This document shows, one piece after another, positions 52,982-62,598 of a DNA stretch of 64,000 nt. Source of the DNA: Cellulomonas sp. Y8. Its GTDB lineage: Bacteria; Actinomycetota; Actinomycetes; Actinomycetales; Cellulomonadaceae. Below the pieces are notes generated by a model that did no database searches, had not been told where the DNA came from, and saw only the letters and a list, made by a program, of their open reading frames with translations. The first letter of the stretch is position 1. Every line of letters starts with the position of its first letter. A program made the position numbers and the translations under genes. The DNA lies in assembly GCF_008033115.1 (NCBI RefSeq), contig NZ_CP041203.1:3968001-4032000 (forward strand), given 5' to 3'.

Positions 52982-53581
52982 TCAGACCGGCGGGGCCGGG
53001 TCGTACTGGATGCCCCGGCGCACCGCCCGCGCGGCCTCCGGCGACTCCAGCCGCGCCACCAGGTGCAGCGCCATGTCGATGCCGGCCGACACGCCCGCGC
53101 TCGTCACGACGTCGCCGTCGTCGACGAACCGCGCCTCGGTGTCGACCAGCACGCTCGGGTCGAGCTCCGCCAGCTCGTCGACCGCGGCCCAGTGCGTGGT
53201 CGCCGGCCGCCCGGCCAGCAGGCCCGCCGCGGCGTAGACCAGCGCCCCGGTGCACACGGACGTCATCAGGGCGGTCTCGCGGCGCAGGTCGCGGACCCAC
53301 GCCAGGTGCTCCGGGTCGCGGGCGAGCGCGCGGGTGCCGCGGCCGCCGGGGTGCACCAGGACGTGCAGCGGGCCGACGTCCTCGCGCGCGGCGTCCGGCA
53401 CCAGCCGCAGCCCCTTCGCGCAGCGCACGCCCGACCCGTCGGCCGAGAACGTCACGACCTCGGGGTGCAGCGCGGAGTGCGCCGCCCAGGAGGCCAGGAC
53501 GTCGAACGGCCCGACCACGTCGAGCTCCTCGGCGTCGTCGAACACGACGATGCCGATCCGCAACGGGTTCCCGGTGCTCAC
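52982..53581 (-). CDS. DJ-1/PfpI-family protein (GlxA-like amidase fold)
   Basis: A 199-residue protein (GTG 53581) with the class I glutamine-amidotransferase-like fold: RIGIVVFDDAEELDVVGPFDVLAS, HVLVHPGGRGT and the nucleophile elbow MTSVCTGALVYAAAG with the active Cys. Close relatives are isonitrile hydratases and the ligand domains of GlxA/FtrA-type regulators; here the DNA-binding domain is absent. Specific activity unknown. Confidence 0.88.
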   Translation of the reverse strand: MSTGNPLRIGIVVFDDAEELDVVGPFDVLASWAAHSALHPEVVTFSADGSGVRCAKGLRLVPDAAREDVGPLHVLVHPGGRGTRALARDPEHLAWVRDLRRETALMTSVCTGALVYAAAGLLAGRPATTHWAAVDELAELDPSVLVDTEARFVDDGDVVTSAGVSAGIDMALHLVARLESPEAARAVRRGIQYDPAPPV

Positions 53582-53623
53582 GAGCGTCCCCTCCCGACGG
53601 CGGTGGCGTACCGCCCCAGGGTC

Positions 53624-54838
53624 TCAGTACCCCGGCAGGGCCAGCATCTGGTCGAGCGCGACCCGCGCCCAGTGCGCGTCGTCCGCGTCGACGACGATCC
53701 GGTTCGGCACCCGGCCGGCGACCAGCGACTCCATCGCCCACACCAGGTGCGGGAGGTCGATGCGGTTCATGGTCGAGCAGAAGCACACCGTCGAGTCGAG
53801 GTACGAGATCTGCTTGTCCGGGTGGGCCTTCGCGAGCCGGCGGACCAGGTTGAGCTCGGTGCCGATCGCCCAGGCGGAGCCCGCGGGGGCCGCGTCGAGG
53901 GCCTTGATGATGTACTCCGTCGACCCGACCATGTCGGCGCCCGTGACGACCTCGTGCTTGCACTCCGGGTGCACGAGCACGGTCACGTCGGGGACGGCCG
54001 CGCGGACGTCGACGAGGTTCTGCGCGCTGAACCGGCCGTGCACGGAGCAGTGCCCGCGCCACAGGATCATCCGCGCCTCGCGCAGCTCGGCGACGGTGAG
54101 GCCGCCGTCCGGCTTCCGCGGGTCGAACACCACGCACTGCTCCAGCGGGATGCCGAGCTCCAGCACCGCGGTGTTCCGGCCGAGGTGCTGGTCCGGCATG
54201 AACAGCACCTTGCCGGTGCCGTCGACGCCGCCGACCTGGTCGAACGCCCAGCGCAGCGCGACGTGCGCGTTCGAGGACGTGCAGACGGTGCCGCCGTGCC
54301 GGCCGGTGAACGCCTTGATGGCGGCGGTCGAGTTCATGTACGTCACGGGGACGGTGTCCTCCGCGACGCCGGCCTCGACCAGCACGTCCCAGGCGTCCTC
54401 GACCTGGTCGATCGCGGCCATGTCGGCCATCGAGCAGCCGGCCGCCATGTCGGGCAGCACGACCTGCTGGGCGTCGGACGTGAGGATGTCGGCCGACTCC
54501 GCCATGAAGTGCACGCCGCAGAACAGGATGAACTCGGCGTCGGGCCGCGCGGCCGCCTCGCGGGCGAGCTTGAACGAGTCACCGGTGACGTCGGCGAAGT
54601 CGATGACCTCGTCGCGCTGGTAGTGGTGGCCCAGCACGAACGCCCGGTCGCCGAGCGCGGCACGAGCGGCGCGGGCGCGCTCGACCAGGTCGGGGTCCGA
54701 GGCGGCGGGCAGGCCGCCGACGCACTCGACGCCGCGCTCCGACGCGAGGTCGCGGCCCTGGCCGAGCAGCAGCAGCGCGGAGGACGCGGGCTCGGCGAAC
54801 GTGGTCCCGGGGGCGAGGAGAGTCACGCGCGGCATCAT
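53624..54838 (-). CDS. nadA: Quinolinate synthase A
   Basis: A 404-residue iron-sulfur enzyme that makes quinolinate from iminoaspartate and dihydroxyacetone phosphate in NAD synthesis. Cluster cysteines are in FILFCGVHFMAESA, WRGHCSVHGRFS and STVCFCSTMNRIDLP; other signatures GHHYQRDEVIDFADVTGDSF and HPECKHEVV. The start is ATG 54838 or 54835 (tandem ATGATG). nadB and nadC are not adjacent here. Divergent from the glycerate kinase-like gene by about 70 bp. Confidence 0.95.
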   Translation of the reverse strand: MMPRVTLLAPGTTFAEPASSALLLLGQGRDLASERGVECVGGLPAASDPDLVERARAARAALGDRAFVLGHHYQRDEVIDFADVTGDSFKLAREAAARPDAEFILFCGVHFMAESADILTSDAQQVVLPDMAAGCSMADMAAIDQVEDAWDVLVEAGVAEDTVPVTYMNSTAAIKAFTGRHGGTVCTSSNAHVALRWAFDQVGGVDGTGKVLFMPDQHLGRNTAVLELGIPLEQCVVFDPRKPDGGLTVAELREARMILWRGHCSVHGRFSAQNLVDVRAAVPDVTVLVHPECKHEVVTGADMVGSTEYIIKALDAAPAGSAWAIGTELNLVRRLAKAHPDKQISYLDSTVCFCSTMNRIDLPHLVWAMESLVAGRVPNRIVVDADDAHWARVALDQMLALPGY

Positions 54839-54910
54839 CCCACAGCGGTCCGGGGCGCTGACCAGGACCGGGGCGGGTGGGCGAGCGCGCCGGCGTGCGA
54901 GGATCGCGCC

Positions 54911-56209
54911 GTGCACGTGCTCGTCGCCCCCGGCCGGTTCGACGCGCGCCCGGGCGACGGCCCCGGGCCCGCCGCCTCCGCGGTGCGCGGCGTCGCCGGC
55001 CCGTCCGTCGCGGCGGGCGCCGACCCGTGGCCCGTGCTGACGGCCGACGAGGCGGTGGCGGCGCTGACCGCCGGCTGGCTCGAGGCCGCGCCCGGCGACA
55101 CGCTGCTCCCGCTCCCGCTGTCCGACGGCGGCGCGGGGCTGGTCGACGCGGTCCGGGCGGCGCGCGGCGGCGAGCTGCTGCCGGTCACGACGACGGACGC
55201 CCACGGCGCGGTCGTGCCGGGCGCGGTGCTGGTCGTGGCGGAGCCGGGCGGCGGGCGGACCGCCTACGTCGACGGCGCGCTGGCGCTGGGCGCCGGTGAC
55301 CCGGGGGCGGTCCCGCCGGGGGCGACGACCTCGGCGGGGCTGGGCACGCTGCTCGCTGCGGCGCTCGACACCGGCGCCGGGCGGGTCGTCGTCGGCCTGG
55401 GCGGGCGACGGACCGTCGCGCACGACGCGGGCGCGGGCCTGCTGGCCGCGCTCGGGGCCGCGCCGGCGGCCGCCGCGCGCGGGCTGGACGCGGCGGCCGG
55501 GCTGGCCGCCGAGGACCTGAGCGAGGTCGGTGCGCTCCGCGAGGCGCTGCGGGGCCGGGACCTGGTGGCGCTGCACGCCCATGACCTCCCGCTGCTCGGG
55601 CTCGGCGGCGTGTCGGCGGACCTGGCCGAGGCGGGGCGGGTGGCCGCGGACGCGGCGCAGGACGTCGAGCGGGCGGTCGCCGGGTTCGTGCGGGCGGCCG
55701 GGGAGGCCGCGGCGCGGGCCGGCGACGGCGGGCGGCGCGATCTGCTGGGCGGGGGCGTCGCGGGCGCCCCGGCGGGGCCCGATGCGCGGGCACCGGGGTC
55801 GCGCGCCGCGCTCGTCCCGGGGTCGGGCGCGGGCGGGGGTGCGGCGTTCGCGCTCGGGCTGCTCGGCGCCCGGCTCGTGGACGGCGCGTCCTGGGTCGCC
55901 GACGCCGTCGACCTGCCGGGCCGGGCCGCCGAGGTGGACCTGGTGCTGACCGGCACGTCCGTCCTCGACGCCACCGCGCTGGAGCACGGCGTCGTCGGGG
56001 TCGCCGCGCACGCCGCGCTCCCGCTCGGGGTGCCGGCGATCGCGGTGGCGGCGCACCTGCGCACCGGCCGCCGCGACTGGGGCGCCGCCGGCCTCGCGGC
56101 GGGGTTCGGCGTGGTGGAGCACCCGGCGGACGAGGACGCGTGGCGCCGGGACCCGTCGGCCGCGCTGCGTGCGCGGGTCCCGCGGATCGCGCGCACCTGG
56201 TCGCGCTGA
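54911..56209 (+). CDS. Divergent glycerate kinase (GK-II type)
   Basis: A 432-residue protein with the two-domain glycerate kinase fold: LTADEAVAALTAGWLEA, LLPLPLSDGGAGLVDAV (the family's PxxDGGEGT motif, here altered), VVVGLGGRRTVAHDAGAGLL and PGSGAGGGAAFALGLLGARL. The usual N-terminal DSFKGS active-site motif is replaced by GRFDARPG, so classical phosphorylation of glycerate is doubtful. GTG 54911. It may be a degenerate or re-purposed kinase. It precedes erpA on the same strand. Confidence 0.8.
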   Translation: MHVLVAPGRFDARPGDGPGPAASAVRGVAGPSVAAGADPWPVLTADEAVAALTAGWLEAAPGDTLLPLPLSDGGAGLVDAVRAARGGELLPVTTTDAHGAVVPGAVLVVAEPGGGRTAYVDGALALGAGDPGAVPPGATTSAGLGTLLAAALDTGAGRVVVGLGGRRTVAHDAGAGLLAALGAAPAAAARGLDAAAGLAAEDLSEVGALREALRGRDLVALHAHDLPLLGLGGVSADLAEAGRVAADAAQDVERAVAGFVRAAGEAAARAGDGGRRDLLGGGVAGAPAGPDARAPGSRAALVPGSGAGGGAAFALGLLGARLVDGASWVADAVDLPGRAAEVDLVLTGTSVLDATALEHGVVGVAAHAALPLGVPAIAVAAHLRTGRRDWGAAGLAAGFGVVEHPADEDAWRRDPSAALRARVPRIARTWSR

Positions 56210-56387
56210 CCCGCGCCACCGGCCGCGCGGCGTGCAGGTCCTGTGCGCGTCCCGCGGCCCGGCGGGTGCGCGGGCGTACATTGGGGAACAGATCACGCGG
56301 GAGTGCGGTTGTGCTCGACGTGACCGTCCCGCGGCACGCGCCCCGCGCGCGCCCGCGACCGATCCGAGACACCGTCAGGAGACAGCA

Positions 56388-56738
56388 ATGAGCGAGACCA
56401 CCGAGACCGCGACGCACGGCGTCGACCTCACCGACGTCGCGGCCGAGAAGGTCCGCAGCCTCCTCGAGCAGGAGGGGCGCGACGACCTGCGCCTGCGCAT
56501 CGCGGTCCAGCCGGGCGGCTGCTCGGGCCTGATCTACCAGCTCTACTTCGACGAGCGCGTGCTCGACGGCGACGCGCTGCGCGACTTCGACGGCGTCGAG
56601 GTCGTCGTGGACCGGATGAGCGTCCCCTACCTCGAGGGCGCGACCATCGACTTCGCGGACACGATCGAGAAGCAGGGCTTCACGATCGACAACCCGAACG
56701 CGGGCTCGTCCTGCGCGTGCGGCGGCTCCTTCAGCTGA
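56388..56738 (+). CDS. erpA: Iron-sulfur cluster insertion protein ErpA (HesB/IscA family)
   Basis: A 116-residue A-type carrier; ATG 56388 with CAGGAGA (56376-56382). Conserved cysteines: GGCSGLIYQL and SSCACGGSF (three Cys in all). It delivers iron-sulfur clusters to target enzymes, a candidate being the nearby NadA. It is convergent with the cysteine-desulfurase-like gene. Confidence 0.95.
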   Translation: MSETTETATHGVDLTDVAAEKVRSLLEQEGRDDLRLRIAVQPGGCSGLIYQLYFDERVLDGDALRDFDGVEVVVDRMSVPYLEGATIDFADTIEKQGFTIDNPNAGSSCACGGSFS

Positions 56739-56757
56739 CCCGCACCGCCTGACGCCC

Positions 56758-56791
56758 CGAGGGCCCCGGACCGCACGGTCCGGGGCCCTCG
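56758..56791. terminator. Hairpin between erpA and the desulfurase-like gene
   Basis: About 15-16 bp arms (56758-56773 with 56776-56791), nearly perfect, very GC-rich, tiny loop. It stands in the 85-bp gap between convergent genes and may stop both transcripts. Confidence 0.8.
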
Positions 56792-56823
56792 TGCGTCCCG
56801 GGGCCGCCGCGGCGGCGCAGTGG

Positions 56824-57981
56824 TCAGAGGTCGGTCAGCCCCGCGTCGCGGCGGATCGCCGCCACGACGCCCGGCAGGGCGGCGCAGAACCGGTCCACGT
56901 CCGCAGCGGTGGTCCCGACGGGCAGCGACAGCCGCACGTTCCCCTGGGTCAGCGCGCCCATCGCCGCGAGGACGTGGCTGGGCTCGTCCGTGGCCGAGGT
57001 GCACGCCGACCCGGACGCCACCGCGAACCCGGCCCGGTCGAGCGCCGTGACGACGGCCTCGCCGTCGACGTACAGGCAGGAGAACGTCAGCACGTGCGGC
57101 AGCCGCCCGTCGGTCGGCCCGGCGACGTCGACCTCCGGCACCTCCGCGGCCACCCGGGCCCGGAGTCGCTCCACCACGGCGTGCCGCGGGTCGGACCCGG
57201 CGGCGACCCGGGCCGCGGCCGCCTGCAGCGCGACGGCGGCCGCCAGCGCGGCGGGGACGGAGACGCCGCCCGGGAACCAGCGGTCCTCGTCCCCGGCGCC
57301 GGCGGGCGGCACGGGGGAGCGGCGCACCCCGGCGCGGGTCGCGAGCACCGCCACGCCGGGCAGGGCGCCGACGTCGCCGGGGTCCAGGGTCAGGACGTCC
57401 CACTCCGGCCCGACGGGGGTGTGCCCGAACGAGGACCCGGCGTCGACGAGGAGCGGCACGCCCGCGGCGCGCGCGGCCTCGTGGGCCCCGGCGACCGGCT
57501 GGAGCGTGCCGACCTCGCCGTTCGCGTGCTGCACCGCCGCCAGCGCCACGCCCGGGCGCGCCACGGCGTCGGCGAACGCGTCGAGGTCGAGGCGCCCGTG
57601 CCGGTCGACCCGGACCTCGACGAGGGACCCCGCAGCCCCGGCCGCGTCCAGCACGGCCCGGCGCTCGACCGCCGAGGCGACCACCGACGTCCCGACCCGC
57701 CGCCGTCCCCGCGCGACCGTCAGCACCGCGCCGTGCAGCGCAGCGGTGTGCGACGGCGCGAGGTCGACCTCCTCGGTGCGGGCGCCCACGAGCGCCGCCA
57801 CCGCCTCGCGCGCGCCGTCGAGCAGGGCACGGGCGCGCCGCCCCTCGGTGTGCAGGCGGCGCGGGTCCGACCAGCCCTCGTCGAGGGCGGCGAGGAACGC
57901 CTCGCGCGCGGCGGGCAGCACGGGCGCGCGGCCGCCGGCGTCCAGGACGACGCGGCGGGCGGCGGCGGGGGAGTCGGTCAC
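56824..57981 (-). CDS. Cysteine-desulfurase-like PLP-fold protein lacking the PLP lysine
   Basis: A 385-residue protein with class V aminotransferase fold: LAAVQHANGEVGTLQPVAGA and the catalytic Cys loop VASGSACTSA (Cys 327) are retained. The region where IscS-type enzymes have the PLP Lys (SGHKxxGPxGxG) reads LTLDPGDVGALPGVAVL (197-213) with no Lys or His-Lys pair. Related actinobacterial proteins near erpA also vary here. Without the Schiff-base Lys the usual desulfurase reaction is not expected, so it may be a pseudo-enzyme or use another mode. Confidence 0.8.
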   Translation of the reverse strand: MTDSPAAARRVVLDAGGRAPVLPAAREAFLAALDEGWSDPRRLHTEGRRARALLDGAREAVAALVGARTEEVDLAPSHTAALHGAVLTVARGRRRVGTSVVASAVERRAVLDAAGAAGSLVEVRVDRHGRLDLDAFADAVARPGVALAAVQHANGEVGTLQPVAGAHEAARAAGVPLLVDAGSSFGHTPVGPEWDVLTLDPGDVGALPGVAVLATRAGVRRSPVPPAGAGDEDRWFPGGVSVPAALAAAVALQAAAARVAAGSDPRHAVVERLRARVAAEVPEVDVAGPTDGRLPHVLTFSCLYVDGEAVVTALDRAGFAVASGSACTSATDEPSHVLAAMGALTQGNVRLSLPVGTTAADVDRFCAALPGVVAAIRRDAGLTDL

Positions 57982-58134
57982 CCGGGCACGCTACCGGCCG
58001 GTGCGGCACGCCCGGCCGGGGCGGCGGATCCGCAGGCGACGCACAGGCCGGTCAGGGACGTGATCCAGATGACACTGCGTCACAAAGTGGCGTCCGCGGG
58101 CGATTCCGAGGCAACGACAAGCCGACCAGCGCGC

Positions 58135-58140
58135 TACGCT
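58135..58140 (+). promoter_or_regulatory. Possible -10 element of the ctaC operon
   Basis: TACGCT at 58135-58140, about 100 bp before the ctaC start chosen here, in the 255-bp region between the divergent desulfurase-like and ctaC genes. A clear -35 is not visible. A short inverted repeat AGGAC-N4-GTCCT (58152-58165) follows. Confidence 0.35.
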
Positions 58141-58236
58141 GCACGGGATCGAGGACATAGGTCCTAGGTGACTTCCCTGTCGGGCGACGCACGGTGCGGT
58201 GTCGTGCGCGACGGGGACCGACGTGGAAGGCCCCCG

Positions 58237-59118
58237 GTGCGCTCGCAGACCCCCCGCCGCCCCTGGCGGACCCGACTGGCCGTCGCGGGCGCCGCGACGA
58301 CCGTCGCCCTGGCGCTCGCCGGATGCTCGCCCGAGGCCCAGCGAGGCTGGCTGCCCGGCGACTCCGACAACGAGATCACGAACCAGACCGGACGGATCAC
58401 GAACCTCTGGGTCGGCTCCTGGGTGGCCGCCCTGCTGGTCGGCATCCTGGTCTGGGGCCTGATCCTCTGGTGCGTCACGGTGTACCGGAAGCGCAAGGAC
58501 GACGACCAGCTCCCCGTGCAGCTGCGGTACCACGTGCCGCTCGAGATCATGTACGTGATCCTGCCGATCATCATGGTCGGCGTGCTGTTCTACTACACGG
58601 CGCGCGACATGACCGAGATCCAGGACACCTCTGCCGAGCCCGACATGACCGTCCAGGTCATCGGCAAGCAGTGGAGCTGGGACTTCAACTACGTCGACGA
58701 CGACGTGTACGACACTGGCCAGCACGCCCAGGAGGTCGGCGCGACCGGCGTCCTCGCGGACCAGCCGACGCTGTACCTCCCGGTGGGTGAGCGCGTCGAG
58801 TTCGTGCTCGACTCCCGCGACGTCATCCACTCGTTCTGGGTGCCCGCGTTCCTCTACAAGCAGGACATGATCCCGGGGCGCACCAACACGTTCCAGGTCG
58901 TCCCGCAGGTCGAGGGCGAGTACGTCGGCAAGTGCGCCGAGCTCTGCGGCGAGGAGCACTCGTCGATGCTGTTCAACGTGAAGGTCGTGTCGCGCGAGGA
59001 GTACGACGCGCACATCGACGAGCTGCGGGACGCCGGCCAGGACGGCCAGCTCGGGCTCGACTACAGCCGCCTGCAGGACGTCCGCTCCGACTCCTCCGAC
59101 ACTCCCGAGGAGAACTGA
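58237..59118 (+). CDS. ctaC: Cytochrome c oxidase subunit II
   Basis: A 293-residue lipoprotein subunit of the aa3 oxidase. GTG 58237 is chosen because GGAAGG lies 6 nt upstream and the protein then begins with a normal signal peptide; an upstream in-frame GTG (58168) adds 23 residues without a ribosome site. Lipobox ALAGCSP, two membrane helices ([35 protein letters not shown]), and the CuA site HSFWVPAF plus [12 protein letters not shown]. It receives electrons from cytochrome c-type subunits of the bcc complex. Overlaps ctaD by 1 bp. Confidence 0.94.
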   Translation: MRSQTPRRPWRTRLAVAGAATTVALALAGCSPEAQRGWLPGDSDNEITNQTGRITNLWVGSWVAALLVGILVWGLILWCVTVYRKRKDDDQLPVQLRYHVPLEIMYVILPIIMVGVLFYYTARDMTEIQDTSAEPDMTVQVIGKQWSWDFNYVDDDVYDTGQHAQEVGATGVLADQPTLYLPVGERVEFVLDSRDVIHSFWVPAFLYKQDMIPGRTNTFQVVPQVEGEYVGKCAELCGEEHSSMLFNVKVVSREEYDAHIDELRDAGQDGQLGLDYSRLQDVRSDSSDTPEEN

Positions 59119-60935
59119 TGGCCGCCACCGTCGAGGCCGTGCCGGGGCTCGCCCCCCGCCGCCAGACCCTGGGCCGCACGATCGTCAAGTGGGTCACGTC
59201 GACCGACCACAAGACGATCGGCTACATGTACCTGATCACCGCGTTCGTGTGGTTCGCGATCGGCGGCATCATGGCGCTGCTGATCCGCGCCGAGCTGTTC
59301 GAGCCCGGCATCCAGATCGTGCAGAGCAAGGAGCAGTACAACCAGCTCTTCACGATGCACGGCACGATCATGCTGCTGCTGTTCGCGACGCCGCTGTTCG
59401 CGGCTTTCGCGAACATCATCATGCCGTTGCAGATCGGCGCCCCCGACGTCGCGTTCCCGCGGCTCAACGCGTTCTCGTACTGGCTGTACCTGTTCGGCGG
59501 CCTGATCGCCGCGGGCGGGTTCCTGACCCCGCAGGGCGCGGCGTCGTTCGGCTGGTTCGCGTACGCGCCGCTGTCGAACTCGGTCTACTCGCCGGGCGCC
59601 GGCGGCGACCTGTGGGTGTTCGGCCTCGCGCTGACCGGCTTCGGCACGATCCTCGGTGCGGTCAACTTCATCACCACGATCGTCACGATGCGCGCGCCGG
59701 GCATGACCATGTTCCGGATGCCGATCTTCACCTGGAACACGCTCGTCACCAGCCTGCTGGTGCTGATGGCGTTCCCGCCGCTGGCCGCCGCGCTGTTCGC
59801 GCTGGGTGCCGACCGCCGCCTCGGCGCGCAGGTCTTCAACCCCGAGAACGGCGGCGCCATCCTCTGGCAGCACCTGTTCTGGTTCTTCGGGCACCCCGAG
59901 GTCTACATCATCGCCCTGCCGTTCTTCGGCATCGCGACCGAGATCCTCCCGGTGTTCAGCCGCAAGCCGGTGTTCGGCTACAAGGGCCTCGTCTACGCGA
60001 CGATCGCGATCGCGGCCCTGTCCGTCACCGTGTGGGCGCACCACATGTACGTGACCGGCGCGGTCCTGCTGCCGTTCTTCGCGCTGATGACGATGCTCAT
60101 CGCGGTGCCGACAGGCGTGAAGTTCTTCAACTGGATCGGCACGATGTGGCGCGGCAAGCTCACGTTCGAGACACCGATGCTCTGGACGATCGGCTTCCTG
60201 ACGACCTTCCTGTTCGGCGGTCTGACCGGCATCATCCTGTCCAGCCCGGCGCTCGACTTCCAGGTCTCGGACACGTACTTCGTCGTCGCGCACTTCCACT
60301 ACGTGGTGTTCGGCACCGTCGTGTTCATGATGTTCGGCGGCATGTACTACTGGTGGCCGAAGTTCACCGGCCGCATGCTGAACGAGCGCCTGGGCAAGGT
60401 GCACTTCTGGCTGCTGTTCATCGGCTTCCACATGACGTTCCTCATCCAGCACTGGCTGGGCGTGGTCGGCATGCCGCGCCGGTACGCGGACTACTCGCCC
60501 GAGGACGGGTTCACCTGGATGAACCAGCTCTCGACCATCGGCTCGATGATCCTCGCGATCTCCACGCTGCCGTTCCTGTGGAACGTCTACATCACCTGGC
60601 GCCGGGCGCCGAAGGTCACCGTCGACGACCCGTGGGGCTACGGCCAGTCGCTCGAGTGGGCCACGTCCTGCCCGCCGCCGCGGCACAACTTCACGTCGCT
60701 GCCGCGCATCCGGTCCGAGCGCCCCGCGTTCGACCTGCACCACCCCGAGGTGGCGGCCATGGACCACGTCGAGCCCGAGCCCGGGTTCTTCGACTGGGAG
60801 GCCGAGCGCACGGGGGAGCAGAGCGTCGCCCGCGACCGCGCCGACCACGGCGGCGGCCAGGAGGAGCAGTCCAGCGCGACCATCGTGGACGACCGTCCGC
60901 GCAGCACCGACGACGAGGAGGGCCGGGACAAGTGA
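59118..60935 (+). CDS. ctaD: Cytochrome c oxidase subunit I
   Basis: A 605-residue catalytic subunit with twelve helices. The haem and CuB ligands are visible: TMHGTIMLL (haem a His), [13 protein letters not shown] (CuB His and the cross-linked Tyr), WAHHMY (CuB) and AHFHYV (haem a3 and a His). An extended C-terminal cytoplasmic tail ([20 protein letters not shown] and beyond) is rich in charged residues. ATG 59118. It reduces oxygen to water and pumps protons; overlaps ctaF by 4 bp. Confidence 0.97.
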   Translation: MAATVEAVPGLAPRRQTLGRTIVKWVTSTDHKTIGYMYLITAFVWFAIGGIMALLIRAELFEPGIQIVQSKEQYNQLFTMHGTIMLLLFATPLFAAFANIIMPLQIGAPDVAFPRLNAFSYWLYLFGGLIAAGGFLTPQGAASFGWFAYAPLSNSVYSPGAGGDLWVFGLALTGFGTILGAVNFITTIVTMRAPGMTMFRMPIFTWNTLVTSLLVLMAFPPLAAALFALGADRRLGAQVFNPENGGAILWQHLFWFFGHPEVYIIALPFFGIATEILPVFSRKPVFGYKGLVYATIAIAALSVTVWAHHMYVTGAVLLPFFALMTMLIAVPTGVKFFNWIGTMWRGKLTFETPMLWTIGFLTTFLFGGLTGIILSSPALDFQVSDTYFVVAHFHYVVFGTVVFMMFGGMYYWWPKFTGRMLNERLGKVHFWLLFIGFHMTFLIQHWLGVVGMPRRYADYSPEDGFTWMNQLSTIGSMILAISTLPFLWNVYITWRRAPKVTVDDPWGYGQSLEWATSCPPPRHNFTSLPRIRSERPAFDLHHPEVAAMDHVEPEPGFFDWEAERTGEQSVARDRADHGGGQEEQSSATIVDDRPRSTDDEEGRDK

Positions 60936-61399
60936 GCAGGCTCGACGAGTTCGGCGGCGCGAAGCCGTCCGTGTCCGGCGGCGAGCGGCCGCGGCACGCC
61001 ATGAAGGTGGAGCCCTACCTCTTCCTGGGCGGGATCCTGTTCTTCATCCCGATCGGCCTGATCTACGCCTGGTGGAGCGGCGGCGAGCCCGTCGGCACCG
61101 TCGGCATCCCGCTGGTCGGCGGACTGGTGGGCATGATCGGCGGCTACCTGCTGCTGCTCTCCCGCCGGATCGACGCCCGCCCGGAGGACGACCCGGAGGC
61201 GCTCATCGCGGAGGGCGCCGGCGACCAGGGCGTGTTCAGCCCGTGGAGCTGGTGGCCCATCACGATCGCGTTCGCCGGCGCGCTGGTGTTCCTCGGCATG
61301 GCGATCGGCTGGTGGCTGCTGTACATCGGCGGCGCGCTGGGCATCATCGGCCTGATCGGGTGGATCTTCGAGTTCTCCCGCGGCCAGCACGCGCACTGA
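60932..61399 (+). CDS. ctaF: Cytochrome c oxidase subunit IV (actinobacterial type)
   Basis: A 155-residue four-helix subunit specific to actinobacterial aa3 oxidases: [42 protein letters not shown], then [20 protein letters not shown] and a last helix. GTG 60932 overlaps the ctaD stop. It stabilises the bcc-aa3 supercomplex. A hairpin terminator follows. Confidence 0.93.
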   Translation: MSRLDEFGGAKPSVSGGERPRHAMKVEPYLFLGGILFFIPIGLIYAWWSGGEPVGTVGIPLVGGLVGMIGGYLLLLSRRIDARPEDDPEALIAEGAGDQGVFSPWSWWPITIAFAGALVFLGMAIGWWLLYIGGALGIIGLIGWIFEFSRGQHAH

Positions 61400-61420
61400 G
61401 CGCAGGCGCACCGCACGGCA

Positions 61421-61458
61421 CGACGGGCCGGGCACCCCACGGGGTGCCCGGCCCGTCG
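61421..61458 (+). terminator. 18-bp hairpin after ctaF
   Basis: Arms 61421-61438 and 61441-61458 pair perfectly, 22 bp past the ctaF stop, closing the ctaC-ctaD-ctaF unit. Confidence 0.8.
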
Positions 61459-61614
61459 CCGTATGCCGGTCGGATCTCGACCGGCCGGACCGTCCGCGCC
61501 GCCCACGCCCCCCGCGCCGCCCCGGTCCCGGCGCCTGGGTGGGCGGCGCACGGGTGAGCGGGGCGTCGACGGCGGCCCGCTCGTGCCTGCCGGCGGCCCG
61601 CTGCGGGCACGAGA

Positions 61615-61648
61615 GAGGCCGGCCCGCCCCGGAGGGCGGACCGGCCTC
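61615..61648 (-). terminator. Hairpin after sodA
   Basis: Arms 61615-61629 and 61634-61648 around CGGA, with one non-Watson-Crick pair (C61623-A61640) that becomes G-U in the leftward sodA RNA. Confidence 0.8.
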
Positions 61649-61668
61649 GCGCAGCCGTCAGAAGGCGC

Positions 61669-62298
61669 TCAGAGCGACGGGACGATCAGGCCCGAGGTCT
61701 GCGTGCGCGCGCGGGCGAACCGCTCGCCGGCGTCCGCCCAGTTCACGATGTTCCACCACGCCTTGACGTAGTCCGCCTTGACGTTGACGTAGTCGAGGTA
61801 GAACGCGTGCTCCCACATGTCGAGCACGACGATCGGCACGATGCCCAGCGGGATGTTGCCCTGCTGGTCGTACAGCTGCACGATCACGAGCTTCTGGCCG
61901 ATGGAGTCCCAGGCCAGGATCGACCAGCCCGAGCCCATGATGGTCGTCGCGTTGGCGGTGAAGTGCGCCTGGAACTTGTCGAACGAGCCGAAGAACTCGT
62001 CGATCGCCGCGGCCAGCTCGCCGACCGGCTTGTCGCCGCCGTCGGGGGAGAGGTTCTCCCAGAACACCGAGTGGTTCACGTGGCCGCCGAGGTTGAAGGC
62101 CAGGGTCTTCTCCAGGCCGGCCACGGCGGCGAAGTCGCCGGACTCCCGGGCACCCGCCAGCTTCTCCAGCGTCGTGTTGGCGCCGGCCACGTACGTCGCG
62201 TGGTGCTTGTCGTGGTGCAGCTCCATGATGCGGCCGGAGATGTGCGGCTCGAGCGCCGCGTAGTCGTAGGGCAGGTCCGGAAGGGTGTAGTCAGCCAT
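61669..62298 (-). CDS. sodA: Superoxide dismutase (Fe/Mn)
   Basis: A 209-residue enzyme. Metal ligands: His in [12 protein letters not shown], His in [10 protein letters not shown], and Asp/His in [25 protein letters not shown] and QLYDQQGN are family marks. It converts superoxide to peroxide and oxygen. The gene lies between the ctaF and qcrB respiratory genes, a sensible position for an enzyme that handles respiratory superoxide. No signal peptide. Confidence 0.96.
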   Translation of the reverse strand: MADYTLPDLPYDYAALEPHISGRIMELHHDKHHATYVAGANTTLEKLAGARESGDFAAVAGLEKTLAFNLGGHVNHSVFWENLSPDGGDKPVGELAAAIDEFFGSFDKFQAHFTANATTIMGSGWSILAWDSIGQKLVIVQLYDQQGNIPLGIVPIVVLDMWEHAFYLDYVNVKADYVKAWWNIVNWADAGERFARARTQTSGLIVPSL

Positions 62299-62598
62299 CA
62301 GTGCCTCTCTGAGCTCAGGCCCCGGCTCGGTTCGCCGCGGCGGAGTCTTCGCAGTCGGTGCGCCCCGCCGTCGGGCGGGCGCACCTCCTCTGTCGTACCA
62401 CGACCGGGTGGTCCCCGGCCTCCCGGGCCGGGATCCGGCTCGGTGGTGCGACGGGTCCGGCGACCTGCGGGGACGACGACGCCCGGGCCGCTCCGGCGGT
62501 GAGCCGGTGCGACCCGGGCGGGGTCGTCCTGTCGATCGCCTCGCCCACCCGGTGCAACGACCGGGCGCGCGGGATGATTCCCCAGGTCAGCGCTGGTT
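62299..62598. other. 300-bp gap between sodA and qcrB
   Basis: No gene is visible. It must hold the sodA promoter (minus strand), and a weak inverted repeat CCCGGCC-N5-GGCCGGG lies at 62414-62432. Nothing else can be supported; a qcrB terminator is not clear. Confidence 0.5.

Noticed and set aside
58064..58088. CRP/GlxR site upstream of ctaC
   Set aside because: TCACA is present but the left half (ATGAC) does not match TGTGA, and spacing and symmetry are poor.
62299..62598. Small RNA or riboswitch in the sodA-qcrB gap
   Set aside because: Only a weak 7-bp stem is visible; no conserved riboswitch pattern could be recognised.
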